Assembly: GCA_960531495.1 (NCBI GenBank)
Contig: OY482847.1
Location: 10,529,442 to 10,593,441, forward strand
Direction: 5' to 3'
Length of the DNA stretch: 64,000 nt
Source of the DNA: Zeus faber
Taxonomy: Eukaryota > Chordata > Actinopteri > Zeiformes > Zeidae
The first letter of the stretch is position 1. Each line of letters starts with the position of its first letter. Of this stretch, positions 24,601-34,652 are shown piece after piece. The notes below the pieces were generated by a model. That model was not told the origin of the DNA. It saw nothing but the letters and a program-made list of their open reading frames with translations, and did not search any database. The position numbers and the translations under genes are program-made.

Positions 24601-25848
24601 TCCTTTGAAAGGTTCCAGGGGGTCCCCAGCAAAATGACTAATAGTTAAGGTTAATCAAGACAGTAGTTGTGATGAATCATCACCATTCATTCATTGACAA
24701 GATGTGCGCCGCATTAGAGAGCGCACAATAATAACTGGTTCGAGCCTGAGGTTCACTGAAATTGAAAGGAACGGAATTTTAGACTTTATCATAACAATAA
24801 AAATCTCTTCAGGGTCCTTGATATGTTTGGGAATCACTGTGTTGCCAACTGAGGTGAGGAAATACATGACCTGATGTTATAGTGATGGTTATGACATTCT
24901 TTGACCCTCCTTTCCTGTAAATTTTGCAGCCCTGATTTATTCCAGGAGGGGAAAAAAATATGTGATTTATTACTGTCAGTTTATTTGTTGAATTCACAAC
25001 ACCCAACCGTAAACTCAGGTACTGCCTCCAAAGTTTATTCAATATTTTCAAGCTCTCAGGATTTGGATGAAGCTTGAATATTTTGAGATAATTATTATCC
25101 AATCAATCCAGTTGGTTGTTTTTATATGAATGTCCGATGTGATGTCCTGTCCTGTCCTGTGCTCTGTATGCATCTGTTTGCAGAGGATAGCGTATTGCGT
25201 CACGCCCGAGCACGAACATCACCTGGTGGCCGAGGGCAACGTGCGGCAGTTCACAGTAGGTTTGCCTCTTAACCACGTTAATGACACCACTTCTACAGTG
25301 AATAGACTTTGACTCATGTGTTCATTATGGACAGCAAATGTATTCACATTAAATTGGGTTTGACCTCTGCAAACATTCTAGTGTTTCCATAAAATGTTTT
25401 AACATTCTTCTTATATATATATATATTGTTTAAGGTGAGATCAGAAAATATTTTGCGAAAAAAAACAACTGATCACAGAAACTGAGTGACAATAATAATC
25501 AATGAAAAGTAATGGAAAATAATAATGCAAATGAGAAAAAGCAACTTGACCCCTCTAGGATGCATGTCAGGCAAACAATTACCAGGCTTAACATTTATTG
25601 TTATTATTGATAAGTCCGACATATTATTTGATTTGTTCGTGTTTAAACTTAAGTTTGCGCCTCCCTAATTCAGGACTTCCTGGAAGTTTAGATGATAAAA
25701 ATATTTAGTCTGAAGCAACCAACCGTGTCGTTTTTCGACCCGTCGCATGCAATCTGGGTTGAAAACATTTTCCCCAGCATGCCTTTGGCTCACATCTTAT
25801 TCTCCTTCCTCTTCTGCGTTTTAGCTCAAGCACTGGTTGGCCATCTGA
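3727..25848 (+). CDS. slc6a2: Noradrenaline transporter NET, complete coding sequence in 14 exons
   Basis: Coding exons: 3727-4039, 5340-5471, 6803-7040, 13676-13814, 14448-14582, 14923-15026, 16579-16703, 18674-18786, 20603-20731, 21423-21522, 21973-22073, 22978-23145, 25184-25255, 25825-25848. All introns are GT-AG and phases join to 630 residues plus stop. NET is a 12-helix Na+/Cl- coupled transporter that returns noradrenaline to the neuron. Seen: TM1 motif [14 protein letters not shown] with the amine-binding Asp at residue 88 (human Asp75), the extracellular cysteine pair C189/C198, the TM8 motif GIDSSMGGME with D431/S432, and the C-terminus LKHWLAI (human NET ends LQHWLAI, DAT LRHWLKV). 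Human NET has 617 residues; the 13 extra lie in the N-terminal tail, so human positions map by adding 13. The serotonin transporter is excluded by the sequence; the dopamine transporter is less likely given EL2 and the C-terminus. The gene looks intact. Confidence 0.96.
4078..4260. mobile_element. Degraded fish MITE-like repeat in slc6a2 intron
   Basis: CAGTGGTGGAAGGAGTGCTT at the start and AATGTACTTTAAGTATTAAA further on resemble a very common fish non-autonomous DNA element that carries repeated AAGTA/TTAAGTA words. The right end is not clear. Identification rests on remembered sequence only. Confidence 0.45.
5340..5471 (+). CDS. slc6a2: slc6a2 coding exon 2: TM2
   Basis: Residues 105-148 plus one base, 132 nt. 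The acceptor is CCCTGCAG and the donor GTGAGC. The translation includes [20 protein letters not shown], the strongly conserved TM2/IL1 signature of the SLC6 family. A pure (CA)n run begins about 68 bases after the donor. Confidence 0.95.
5506..5597. repeat. (ACGG/ACGC)n then (CA)n microsatellite
   Basis: Several copies of a GGACGCAC unit run into about 29 CA dinucleotides. The run lies within 130 bases after the donor of slc6a2 coding exon 2. Intronic CA repeats near donors can bind hnRNP L, but no effect can be shown here. Confidence 0.95.
5598..6802. repeat. slc6a2 intron with (ATT)n/(TAG)n array
   Basis: No exon is visible in this intron. A trinucleotide array, ATT then TAG/TTG, occupies 6553-6652; the rest is AT-rich unique DNA. 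The array encodes an artefactual leucine run on the minus strand. Confidence 0.85.
6803..7040 (+). CDS. slc6a2: slc6a2 coding exon 3: TM3 and large glycosylated loop EL2
   Basis: Residues 149-227 plus two bases, 238 nt. The acceptor is CCGTAG and the donor GTGAGT. TM3 reads [22 protein letters not shown]2 carries C189 and C198, equivalent to the human NET disulfide cysteines C176/C185, and four N-glycosylation sequons: N197 (NCT), N205 (NGT), N211 (NRT) and N218 (NKS). The first three align with human N184, N192 and N198; the fourth is extra. Confidence 0.95.
7200..7290. repeat. Fish retroposon tail-like fragment
   Basis: GATTAGATTAGATTAGATTC followed by AACTTCATTGTCACT and a later CCAATGAAATGCA resembles the 3' region of a common fish retroposon. 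The class is uncertain and the fragment is short. Confidence 0.4.
7909..8000. repeat. Minisatellite of GATGATG and GGAGC units
   Basis: A GATGATGATGTGATGATGGA-type unit with GGAGC spacers recurs about four times at irregular spacing. It is intronic. Confidence 0.85.
13676..13814 (+). CDS. slc6a2: slc6a2 coding exon 4: end of EL2 and TM4
   Basis: Residues 228-274, 139 nt, ending in phase 0 at the donor GTATCA. Translation runs from [12 protein letters not shown] through TM4 to [12 protein letters not shown]271/S272 sit where human NET has the PKC-linked trafficking residues Thr258/Ser259, so the first position is Ser instead of Thr. This exon follows a 6.6-kb intron, the largest in the gene. 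Confidence 0.95.
13860..14350. repeat. A/C-rich, strand-asymmetric intron segment
   Basis: The + strand is strongly enriched for A and C, with repeated CACAAC, CCAACACA and CACCCAA words, notably at 13860-14070. It fills much of the intron before slc6a2 coding exon 5, whose 3' end is the opposite composition, (TG)n. Confidence 0.75.
14369..14443. repeat. (TG)n directly against a 3' splice site
   Basis: About 37 TG dinucleotides, with one TTG interruption near 14407, end four bases before the AG of the acceptor of slc6a2 coding exon 5. Confidence 0.97.
14448..14582 (+). CDS. slc6a2: slc6a2 coding exon 5: TM5 and start of EL3
   Basis: Residues 275-319, 135 nt, phase 0 at both ends. It reads [20 protein letters not shown] and continues to LNNPK. 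The acceptor is unusual: about 75 bases of (TG)n run directly into TCTAG, with almost no polypyrimidine tract. The donor GTTTGT is also weaker than consensus. Confidence 0.94.
14617..14662. repeat. Heptamer minisatellite (AACCAGG)n
   Basis: About five tandem copies of a 7-base AACCAGG unit, slightly diverged at both ends, lie about 35 bases downstream of the donor of slc6a2 coding exon 5. Confidence 0.9.
14923..15026 (+). CDS. slc6a2: slc6a2 coding exon 6: TM6
   Basis: Residues 320-353 plus two bases, 104 nt, with acceptor GGCCGTAG and donor GTAAGA. It reads [20 protein letters not shown] and then [15 protein letters not shown], the unwound TM6 region that contributes to the substrate and ion sites of SLC6 transporters. 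Confidence 0.95.
15027..16578. other. slc6a2 intron with (AT)n array
   Basis: No exon is seen. The stretch contains T-rich DNA around 15720-15830 and an (AT)n run of about 77 bases at 16426-16502. The remainder is unique DNA of unknown role. Confidence 0.7.
16579..16703 (+). CDS. slc6a2: slc6a2 coding exon 7: TM7 and EL4
   Basis: Residues 354-395 plus one base, 125 nt, with acceptor TTCCTCTAG and donor GTAAGC. It reads [20 protein letters not shown], then [22 protein letters not shown], close to human NET. A long (AT)n run ends about 75 bases upstream of the acceptor. Confidence 0.95.
17736..17930. mobile_element. Degraded tRNA-derived SINE-like element
   Basis: The start GGGCAGCAAGATGGCAGAGA resembles the head of a common fish SINE-like repeat. 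The stretch continues with AAATTGGAGACTCTAAAATG, a GGGATTGATTCCAGTGACCC core and an AGAAAATGGATGGT end. At about 195 bp it is shorter than usual copies, so it is probably internally deleted. Confidence 0.6.
18359..18404. repeat. (GA)n with CAGA interruptions
   Basis: Simple AG/GACAGA repeat inside a slc6a2 intron. Confidence 0.9.
18572..18671. repeat. (TG)n directly against a 3' splice site
   Basis: About 90 bases of TG, first imperfect (TGGG and TATG) and then pure, end in CGTGTGCGCG just before TAG, the acceptor of slc6a2 coding exon 8. Confidence 0.97.
18674..18786 (+). CDS. slc6a2: slc6a2 coding exon 8: EL4 and TM8 start
   Basis: Residues 396-433, 113 nt, ending in phase 0 at the donor GTGAGT. 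It reads [20 protein letters not shown] and ends LTLGIDSS; D431 and S432 correspond to human D418/S419 of the Na2 site. The acceptor is preceded by about 85 bases of (TG)n and then GTGTGCGCGTAG, with no polypyrimidine tract. Confidence 0.94.
18787..20602. other. slc6a2 intron, repeats only
   Basis: Holds a poly-A run at about 19119-19137, a (CACATC)n hexamer array at 19148-19180, tandem and inverted repeats at 19956-20090 and a (TTTTA)n run near 20124-20150. No exon is visible. Confidence 0.65.
19956..20090. repeat. Inverted and tandem repeat cluster
   Basis: GCTCTGTTTTTCC at 19956-19968 is the exact reverse complement of GGAAAAACAGAGC at 19999-20011, a 13-bp stem with a 30-base loop. The word ATCTCGTTAATTC recurs at 19985 and 20039, giving a 54-base tandem period. 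This resembles the ends of fish DNA elements rich in ATCTCGTT words, but the family is not certain. Confidence 0.75.
20603..20731 (+). CDS. slc6a2: slc6a2 coding exon 9: TM8 to TM9
   Basis: Residues 434-476, 129 nt, phase 0 at both ends, acceptor CTCCTCCAG, donor GTCAGT. It reads [20 protein letters not shown] and then the TM9 segment [20 protein letters not shown]. Confidence 0.95.
20732..21422. other. slc6a2 intron with (GGC)n run
   Basis: No exon is seen. A GC-rich part at about 21110-21280 carries (GGC)8 at 21251-21273. The polypyrimidine tract of the next exon occupies the end. Confidence 0.7.
21423..21522 (+). CDS. slc6a2: slc6a2 coding exon 10: TM10
   Basis: Residues 477-509 plus one base, 100 nt. 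A pyrimidine-rich acceptor ends CACTGCAG and the donor is GTGAGA. It reads [20 protein letters not shown] then [14 protein letters not shown], typical of monoamine transporters. Confidence 0.95.
21973..22073 (+). CDS. slc6a2: slc6a2 coding exon 11: IL5 and TM11 start
   Basis: Residues 510-543, 101 nt, with acceptor GCTGCCAG and donor GTGAGT. It reads [20 protein letters not shown] then [23 protein letters not shown] is the NET form; DAT has MTGQRPSLYW. Confidence 0.95.
22074..22977. other. slc6a2 intron, mostly non-repetitive
   Basis: No coding exon is seen. The part at about 22500-22900 lacks simple repeats and recognisable transposons and contains several ATTA/TAAT words; it could be regulatory, but one sequence cannot show this. 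Confidence 0.4.
22978..23145 (+). CDS. slc6a2: slc6a2 coding exon 12: TM11 and TM12
   Basis: Residues 544-599, 168 nt, phase 0 at both ends. A strong (CT)n polypyrimidine tract ends CCTCTAG and the donor is GTGAGC. It encodes [20 protein letters not shown], then TM12 up to [15 protein letters not shown]. Confidence 0.95.
23620..23734. mobile_element. Right end of a hAT-like element
   Basis: Ends GGTATCGTGCATCCCTA, preceded by AGTGAGTACTCGT and GTACCGGTACTCTGTTTC, the usual subterminal words of a fish hAT family whose end reads TAGGGATGCACCGATACCA. No matching left end was found nearby, so this is a truncated copy. Its outer end resembles that at 62863. Confidence 0.6.
24564..24839. mobile_element. 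Short hAT (Charlie-like) MITE
   Basis: The left end CAGTGGTTCTCAACAGGGGT is followed by CCGTGGACCCCCACGGGTCC; the right end, read on the minus strand, is CAGTGATTCCCAAAC. The two form an imperfect terminal inverted repeat typical of hAT Charlie-type elements. The 276-bp copy has no coding part. Flanks TGTTTTGG and TGTTGCCA match at only about half of eight positions, so the copy is old or one edge is wrong. Confidence 0.7.
25184..25255 (+). CDS. slc6a2: slc6a2 coding exon 13: cytosolic C-terminal tail
   Basis: Residues 600-623, 72 nt, with acceptor CTGTTTGCAG and donor GTAGGT. It reads [20 protein letters not shown] then RQFT, matching the human NET tail [20 protein letters not shown]. Confidence 0.94.
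25825..25848 (+). CDS. slc6a2: slc6a2 coding exon 14: last seven codons and stop
   Basis: Residues 624-630 (LKHWLAI) plus TGA, with acceptor GCGTTTTAG. The coding part is only 24 nt, too short to show as an open reading frame, but it matches the human NET terminus in sequence and splice phase. In NET this end acts as a PDZ-type ligand and trafficking signal; that role here is inferred from the family. Confidence 0.93.
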   Translation, partial: LKHWLAI

Positions 25849-27920
<2,072 letters not shown>

Positions 27921-28677
27921 ACCCGAAGGCCACGCGCCGTGCTTTGATGTGTATCACCGCACCTCACCTTGCAACTTGCGACATCCCCGACCGCATCACT
28001 CTCACTACACGGAGGAAATACACAGGTCCAGCTCAAAGGGGCAAATAGAGGTGCAGGGTAATTCACCAGGGTATGATTCACCATGTCGGTTTAAAATGGA
28101 GAAATGCAACATTTTAGTGACTTTATATCACAGCTTTTACAGTATGGAAAAAGTTTGGGGTTTTCCTAGGTTTTTGTGCACTGTAAATGATTTGCTCTGA
28201 AAAGGTTTTTTTTTTATACACAACAGTATAACAATAGTACAGGACAATGAAAGAATCTCAAAAGTACAAGCTCAAATCGTTGCTGACATTGCAAATGCAA
28301 AGCACGCATTTCCTGTTTGAGTTCAACATTTTCATGAAAGTTGAGCATAACTTACTAAAAATACACTCATAGTCCAGGACATTATTTAGTTCTCCACAAG
28401 GACCTTTTGATTGACAACTGGATTCTCTCTGGGATCTTCCTCAGGATTTAACTTAATTACATTTTTCAACAAAAGGAATTTCCTCGTGAAACATAGTTTA
28501 TCAATTGAAGTGTTTTGGAGCATCATACAGTCAATTATTTAACCTCAGAGTTTCCTGGATAGCTGTTTAAACTGGAACTGTTTGTGGTCAGTTTTTTTTT
28601 TTTGTTTTATGTATTTTTTGCAGATCTAACGTAATGTCAAACAACATCTTTTTTTAGTGTAGATACAGAATTAGAGT

Positions 28678-29625
28678 TAGGGCTGAACAATTTGGGAAAA
28701 TAATCGAATTGTGATATTCTTAGACGAATATTGCGATTGCGATTTAGTATGCAATTGTTTCAAAGTTCCTTATCTTTCTGTATTGATCACTAAACACAAG
28801 CAATGAATCTTTCTATAGTATGACCAACACAAAAATGGATTCAGTCAACATATAAACTGTTCTTTCCTGTCAGCCAGGCCTATGTGTTATGATGAAATGA
28901 GATGAATTAAAACATGAATTGACATGAATAACATATCTTTATTTAACTTTTGAACTGTAAAAAGAAAAACCTTCAATCACAGCAGAATATTGACTCACTG
29001 ATTTAACTTCAAGCCTTGTAATTGCTAGAATCTGAAAATTAACATTAGAAAAAAAATATGCAGTGTTTAAGAAAAGTATTATTTTTTTTATAAAAATGTT
29101 GTGCTCAGGGACAGCTTTATGCTTATTAAATAAAAAACAAAAGGTAAAAAAAAAAAAAACAAAAAAAAAAAACCCACAACTATTCTGTAAGAGGCTCTGT
29201 CTGGACCCTACAGGTGTTCCGAGCAATGGGTGTCGCCATTACGCACGGTTCCGTTCCATACGCACTTTTTTCGTTCCATTAGGAGATGTTTAATAAAATA
29301 AAAACACACTGTTCTGGCATGCTGATCACGGGCACCCCATCGCTGGCACGCGCATCTTCGGTGCGGTCGGGGAGGGAGACAGGTGTGCAAAGTGTACCCC
29401 CGATCGCTCCCTCTCTGCGCCTCCCCCTCCCGCCTGGGATTGCGCACTAGGCGGCTGCTTATCTCGGCGGTAGGAAGAGCCGGCCCCGGACAGCCCTGTT
29501 GGTTAGCTTGTGTAACATTAATAAAAACAACACTTTTTTTTTTTTAATCGCAGGCTTTGCTATTTGAAAATTGCACTCTGTTAAATTGTGATGTCGGACT
29601 CAATTAGATTAATTGTTCAGCCCTA
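28678..29625. mobile_element. Complete short hAT element with TIRs and 8-bp duplication
   Basis: Both ends carry the same 15-base terminal inverted repeat, TAGGGCTGAACAATT, at 28678-28692 and, reversed, at 29611-29625. The element is flanked on both sides by the identical 8-mer ATTAGAGT (28670-28677 and 29626-29633). An 8-bp duplication and a TAGGGCTG end are hallmarks of the hAT superfamily. Its 948 bp contain no transposase frame, so it is non-autonomous. The perfect duplication argues for a fairly recent insertion. Confidence 0.9.
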
Positions 29626-29823
29626 ATTAGAGTGATACTGTACAACAGCTAATTCAGTCAGGAGGTTCTCCCTCAGAACCATATTACCCAACTAATAACA
29701 TTCAGATGAAGTAATAAGATCAGAAAACAAATGTCGGTAATTGCATTAAGTAATATTCTAATGCTGAAAGTTGACTTGGAGAAGCAGCATAAGTTTCCAG
29801 AGGCGGTGACATCCTAGAGGCTA

Positions 29824-30180
29824 GACACGGTGCTGCTATCTCAATCCTCCAAGCATGTCATCCGCTCAGAACTTACCGTCCCTTGGAGGACCGCATTGAG
29901 GAAGCCAACGGGAAGGAGAGGGCGAAATACTCACAGCTGCTGGAGCAGAGCCGCAGCAATGGGTGGGGTGGAGAGGGTTTGCCGGCCAATCCCTTTGTAG
30001 GGTCTACAGCCTACCGGGCATGGCAGGGGCCAACCGGCGGAGGGCCATTAAGACCGCCACGAGGCAGCCGAGAGGGCCTCTAGGTGGCTGTGGATCGAGG
30101 GAAGCGACCCGTGGGTGAACGGTGCTACCTGGACACAAGCTGAGACTCCATCACCTCGGCCGGGTCGCACAGGGCGAGGG
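29824..30180 (+). mobile_element. RLE-type LINE fragment, C-terminal end of ORF
   Basis: Translation beginning at 29824 gives DTVLLSQSSKHVIRSELTVP, then after a frame change EDRIEEANGKERAKYSQLLE, and near the end WLWIEGSDPWVNGATWTQAE. This matches the C-terminus of LINEs with a restriction-like endonuclease (R2/R4/NeSL-like clades), where the usual pattern is RPD..L..S..K.VI..ELTVPWE.RIEEA. The proline before the catalytic Asp is Leu here. It is 5' truncated and has at least one frameshift. The exact clade is not determined. Confidence 0.75.
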
Positions 30181-30959
30181 TGAATGATGTTGAAAGACCC
30201 CAAGCACCCGATGACCCGGGGTGACATCACTGATGACAATTCTTCAATCAATAACGCAGCGTAATGAGTTACAAGTAAAGTGCACGTTACCTACACCAAT
30301 TTGTCGCGTCACATCGCACCACAGGATTGTGGCAATGTCAGTAATATTAGCGATCGTCACGACCTGGGATTTTGGCCAATTTAACAGGGTTACTCCCGCA
30401 GCCATTAAGCGGTCAGGGGTCTGTAATAGCAAAGGTCTCTTAACTTTGCACAATGTGAGGGTGAGCGACTTCCTCTTCGTCCATTCCTCTTTCCAAAGTT
30501 GCTCAAGCTGTGGCAGGTCATTCGGAGAGCAGCGCCGAGGAGCGGTTTTGGGGTCTTCTCAACTTTCCTCATTTCAAGCCACACCTGCATTGCTCTGGCA
30601 GCGTGTTTTGGGTCATTGTGGTGACTGTGTCCGCAGGTCCTAACTTTAGATATTTAAAGTGGTGATTTAGGGGAGGTTATGGAAGATCCATTACGCACTT
30701 TTAAACGTCCTTTGCTGTTTTCACGACTCTGCGATATCAACCTTAGTCTTCCACATGTTGCGAGAAACCACATCATGCTGTGGAAATGAAGCCGCTACTA
30801 AATCAAATACGCTGAGCATTGACTGATTCATATTCACTCTCATGGAAACTAAAACACTCTATTATGACTCTATGTGATGACTTTTTGTGGTAAAATATAA
30901 ACCCGTAATTGTTATTAGTATTGGAATTTGGCATATCGAGCCCAAATGATTCAACACAA

Positions 30960-31280
30960 CCTGATACAGGGATCTTTGAGGATTAATAAAGTACCTTTAT
31001 TTTATCTTATCTTAGTTAGTTAGTTGGTTAGTTAGTTCCTTCCGTTCCTTCTGGAACATTGGGCGACGAGCCCCCACCATTTGCTCCTTATCAGAATGGC
31101 TTCTTCTCGTCGTTTCCGTAACAAGTTTTTTTTTACGGGGTGAGGTTGTTAACCCCACGCCCAACCCCCAACCTGGAGGGCGGGGTGTTGACCTACCCGT
31201 GTCACGAAGGCATTCTTGGCAGTGCTGACTTACCCGTGTCACAAAGGCATTATTATTATCATTATTATCTTATCTTACAG
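30960..31280. mobile_element. LINE-like 3' fragments
   Basis: GAGGATTAATAAAGTACCTT followed by TTATCTTATCTTAG looks like a LINE 3' tail. Then 31133-31215 carries ACGGGGTGAGGTTGTTAACC and CCAACCCCCAACCTGGAGGG, a conserved segment I remember from fish LINEs. The phrase ACCCGTGTCAC(G/A)AAGGCATT is duplicated at about 31194 and 31233. The family is not certain. Confidence 0.45.
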
Positions 31281-32514
31281 TAACTAATTTGTTGATTGTG
31301 AGTTTCAGTGTGGTCTTTGTACTGGATAGTACACATAACAAATATGAGTAGTAATCCACAACAGGAACATGAACACGGATGCTCGCGAGAAAACACGTAC
31401 AAAAATTGTGAAGATACGTTGAAGGCTGCACATGTTACTCTTAAGGGGGTAAAAGTCACCGAAAAACACAACTTTCAATCATTGGGGGTGATTGTGCATT
31501 AAAGTCTCCCCGTGGACAGTAAAGCTCATTTTGTGAGTGTGACGTCATCCCAGCACAGCAGAGGCCTCCGAGCTGGGCCTTGTGAACGCATTGCGCCTCA
31601 TTGCTTCACTTTCATGGATGACTTGGCTAAGCGTTCGCTCCGCATTTGTCAAAACAGAACTCATGCACAAGAATGTCACCGGCAAACCAACGTTGGTCGC
31701 CTGATAATACCAACGTTATTGTGGGTTTCAGACAAATTCAATTCATGGTTAACCAGCGCAACATCGGCGTTAACGTTAAAATCTTTGAAGTAATAATGTG
31801 ATATAAATTTGAGAGGGGATAAAGGGAATGAACACGTTGAGAATGAACGTGAAGTAGGCTGTATAGGCGGCCGGGGGCACCCATCATCCACGGGGGCGAC
31901 AAAGCCAAGAAGAGGACATAAAAATGAAAGAAAATACAATCATGGAGGAAAATTGTAAAACCTTTTTAGAATACAAAATATAAGGAAAGAAAAATAACGT
32001 TTTTGGCCCCACCGAGCCGAGCCCCCCCCCCCATAAGTTTCTGTTTTCTGGCCCAGTAGTCGCGTGCCCGGCGGCTGGCAGCCGCTCTGCTCTGATCTCA
32101 ACCATGGGGGTGGACAGTATCGCCAGTAACAGACGTTTTCCCAGAGTGCTGCTTGACAATGGGGCTGAGACAATGCAAAATATTGTGGCGTTTGGCGATG
32201 TTTACTAGACAGGACTCAGTGAAGGACACGCAGACGATAGTGTCGTTGGTAGCCGAAGCCCGGTTCTATTCACAACCAACCCGGGGGTGGAGGTGTCCAG
32301 ATGGAAACAACAACCAGGGGATGGCTGTGATCCTTTTATAGAACTTTTCTCTTTATCTTGCTGGTTGTTCCGCATCCTCCCCGCACAGAAGAAGCCAGAA
32401 CCGGCCCTCTCATCACCTCGGCCAATCACCCTCTTTTCTGGACACCTCACCCCAATAATAAGATGGACTGACGCAAATAATACAATACAACACACCGATC
32501 AACTGGACTTTCAG

Positions 32515-32585
32515 GAACCCACACTCACCCACCCACCCACACTCACCCACCCACATACCCACACTCACCCACACCCGCACACACA
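32515..32585. repeat. (CACTCACCCACC)n minisatellite
   Basis: Several imperfect copies of a CACTCACCCACCCA unit run into CACACCC repeats; intergenic. Confidence 0.85.
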
Positions 32586-33919
32586 GCGTTACAATATTAA
32601 ATAATAATTAAAAAAAACTAAGAAAAACAGTGGAAAATTGATTGGTGTGTGTCGTCGAAAATTAAAAATAGATGACAACCAAAGGTAAAAAAAAAAAGTA
32701 AAAAACATAAAGTTGTTGCTGTTGTTGCTTTACTTGAGGAAAGCTAAAAGATTTACTTGCATTAGAAAAAAAAATCACCAGAATGCAGGAATTAAGTCTC
32801 TGTAACTAAATGTCTCCCTGGGGCAGGATCCCCACACCCCCAAGTAATGTTTTGCCAATAGGGTTGAGTTGGACTGAGGTGAGCGACGGCATCGGATGAC
32901 AGGTTGGGGGGGGGTTTGGGCGGTGAGGTATGAAGTGTGAAAGGGAGGGTGGATGCACTTGTGAGGAATTTTTTTTGCCGTGTGCACACTGCGGGGCCTA
33001 AGCGGAGAGGGGGGGGAGGGGCACCTTCTGCAGATCTGGCCTAGGGCTCCAAAAAGGCTGGAGCCGGCCCTGACGTGGGGTATGAAAGGAGAATTATGAA
33101 TTTCAAGGGATCCCTTTCGATGTCCGACTGCTGATAGATAATAGTGTTGTTGAGAATCAGCTTATCGCTGATTGCCATGGTGATGTTCAATTACTAACCA
33201 TTCCCAATTTTCCCTTTGGTAGAAAATTTGAAGGAGAGAGCAGGATGTGAATTTGCAGGTAGCCGTTAAAATACTTAAGCTATTTTTTCGGTGCGGAAAG
33301 GGCGCATATGGACCCGATGCTTAAAGGGCAGGAAAATTGCCACTCCCCCACGGCCGACGCACGCTAGTGTAGCCAGATAATTGGACACTTCCACAGCTAT
33401 TACCAAGGGGGTGACCTCTGTGTTTCTGTCACTTTGCTTCTCTGTTTTCGTTTTACTTCCGCTGCAATCCTCTCTGTCCGTCTGTTTATTTCTCTCCCCG
33501 ATGATCTGCTGCGATAAAGAGCAGCCTGGTTGATCTGTGTCTTCCATCTTATCACTGTCTGGCCAGCTTTGTCGTCCCTCCAGTTGCAGTTTTATTGCAG
33601 GAAAAAGGTCAAAACCACAAACTTTCCGCAGATTTGTTTAGCCAATAAAAGTCAAGCTGCCCCACCATGCACGGATTCTTAATTGGCAGCTCTGTCCAAG
33701 ACTAATGTGATTGGGGCAAGGGATGACTTTTTTTTTTTCTTGCCTTATCAGACTGAATACCAACTCTAGTCTCTTAAACCCATTGCCAAGGACTAAATCC
33801 ATGTGACAAGCAATATAATCCTTTTGTAGGAATCCTTTTAGAAAGGAAAGCTCGACATGGGGAGAACAGAGAGGGTGTTGTTGAGTAAAAGTTTGTCAAA
33901 GGATCCTCTGTGGAAAAGA

Positions 33920-33967
33920 TTGCGCAGCGCAGCGAGCGCAGCAAAGTGCAGCAAAGCGCAGCAAAAG
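33920..33967. repeat. GCGCAGCAAA minisatellite
   Basis: GCGCAGC and GCAGCAAA words recur about five times in tandem; intergenic. Confidence 0.8.
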
Positions 33968-34611
33968 TGTTGCTATGCACATTACCTAAAAAAATCAATC
34001 ATTCGTTTCCCCTAGACATGATCATTTTATTACCTATCCCAGGTATAGGGTATGGTACGGTTTGATGATTGCTAATCTGCGTTATGTGCGTATGTCAGGA
34101 GTGCAGCGGGTTGAAGAGGGCAAGACAGTGAACATGGAGGCTGCTCTGCATCTGGCAGGGCACAGCAATCAAACTACTGCACTCACAGAATACTAATATA
34201 ATACTATAATAGCCTTTCATAAATAACGTCATTTTATAGCTACAGCTTCAAAAAACACCTCATCAATATAAACTGCAATGTGAGGAATACGTAAAAAGAC
34301 GAGTACCAAATAAATGGATTCAAATAGTGAAACATGGCACGTATACTGTTAATTTCCCTTGGGCACAGTGGAAGCAGGAGGCTTTGCAGCAGCTTTACAC
34401 AGTATACTGTAATGGAGTATTTTTTCCTATTTTTCCCAAATATATTTTCCCCTTGCAATTTTCAACTGTCTTTACTATGTCTACTTTTTACAATTACTTC
34501 ATAGATGTTTTTTTAAACTGTGGCTATAGATAATAACTAATCGGGACCAGAGCTACAGCCCCAAAGATCCAAACGACATCCATAGAGAAGGTAGAAGGCG
34601 TTGCACGCTGT

Positions 34612-34652
34612 GTCCTGTGTCCCGTCACGTTGCACGTGACGGGACACAGGAC
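34612..34652. repeat. Perfect 19-bp inverted repeat (hairpin)
   Basis: GTCCTGTGTCCCGTCACGT (34612-34630) is followed after the 3-base loop TGC by its exact reverse complement (34634-34652). There are no mismatches. No gene overlaps it and no larger element around it was recognised. Confidence 0.93.

Larger units (their letters stand above)
23146..25183. other. slc6a2 intron with two hAT remnants
   Basis: Contains the right end of a hAT-like element (about 23620-23734) and a short hAT MITE (24564-24839). No exon is seen elsewhere in it. Confidence 0.65.
30250..34600. other. Intergenic, no host gene recognised
   Basis: Open frames are short and domain-free. Apart from the listed LINE-like fragments and minisatellites, 33000-33075 ends with GGCTGGAGCCGGCCCTG, which looks like a DNA transposon end without a visible partner. 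Confidence 0.5.

Noticed and set aside
3727-25848. Identity as the dopamine transporter slc6a3
   Set aside because: The N-terminal tail is DAT-like, but EL2, [10 protein letters not shown] and the C-terminal LKHWLAI follow NET.
33005-33075. Transposon-like end GGCTGGAGCCGGCCCTG
   Set aside because: No matching opposite end could be recognised, so no element was called.
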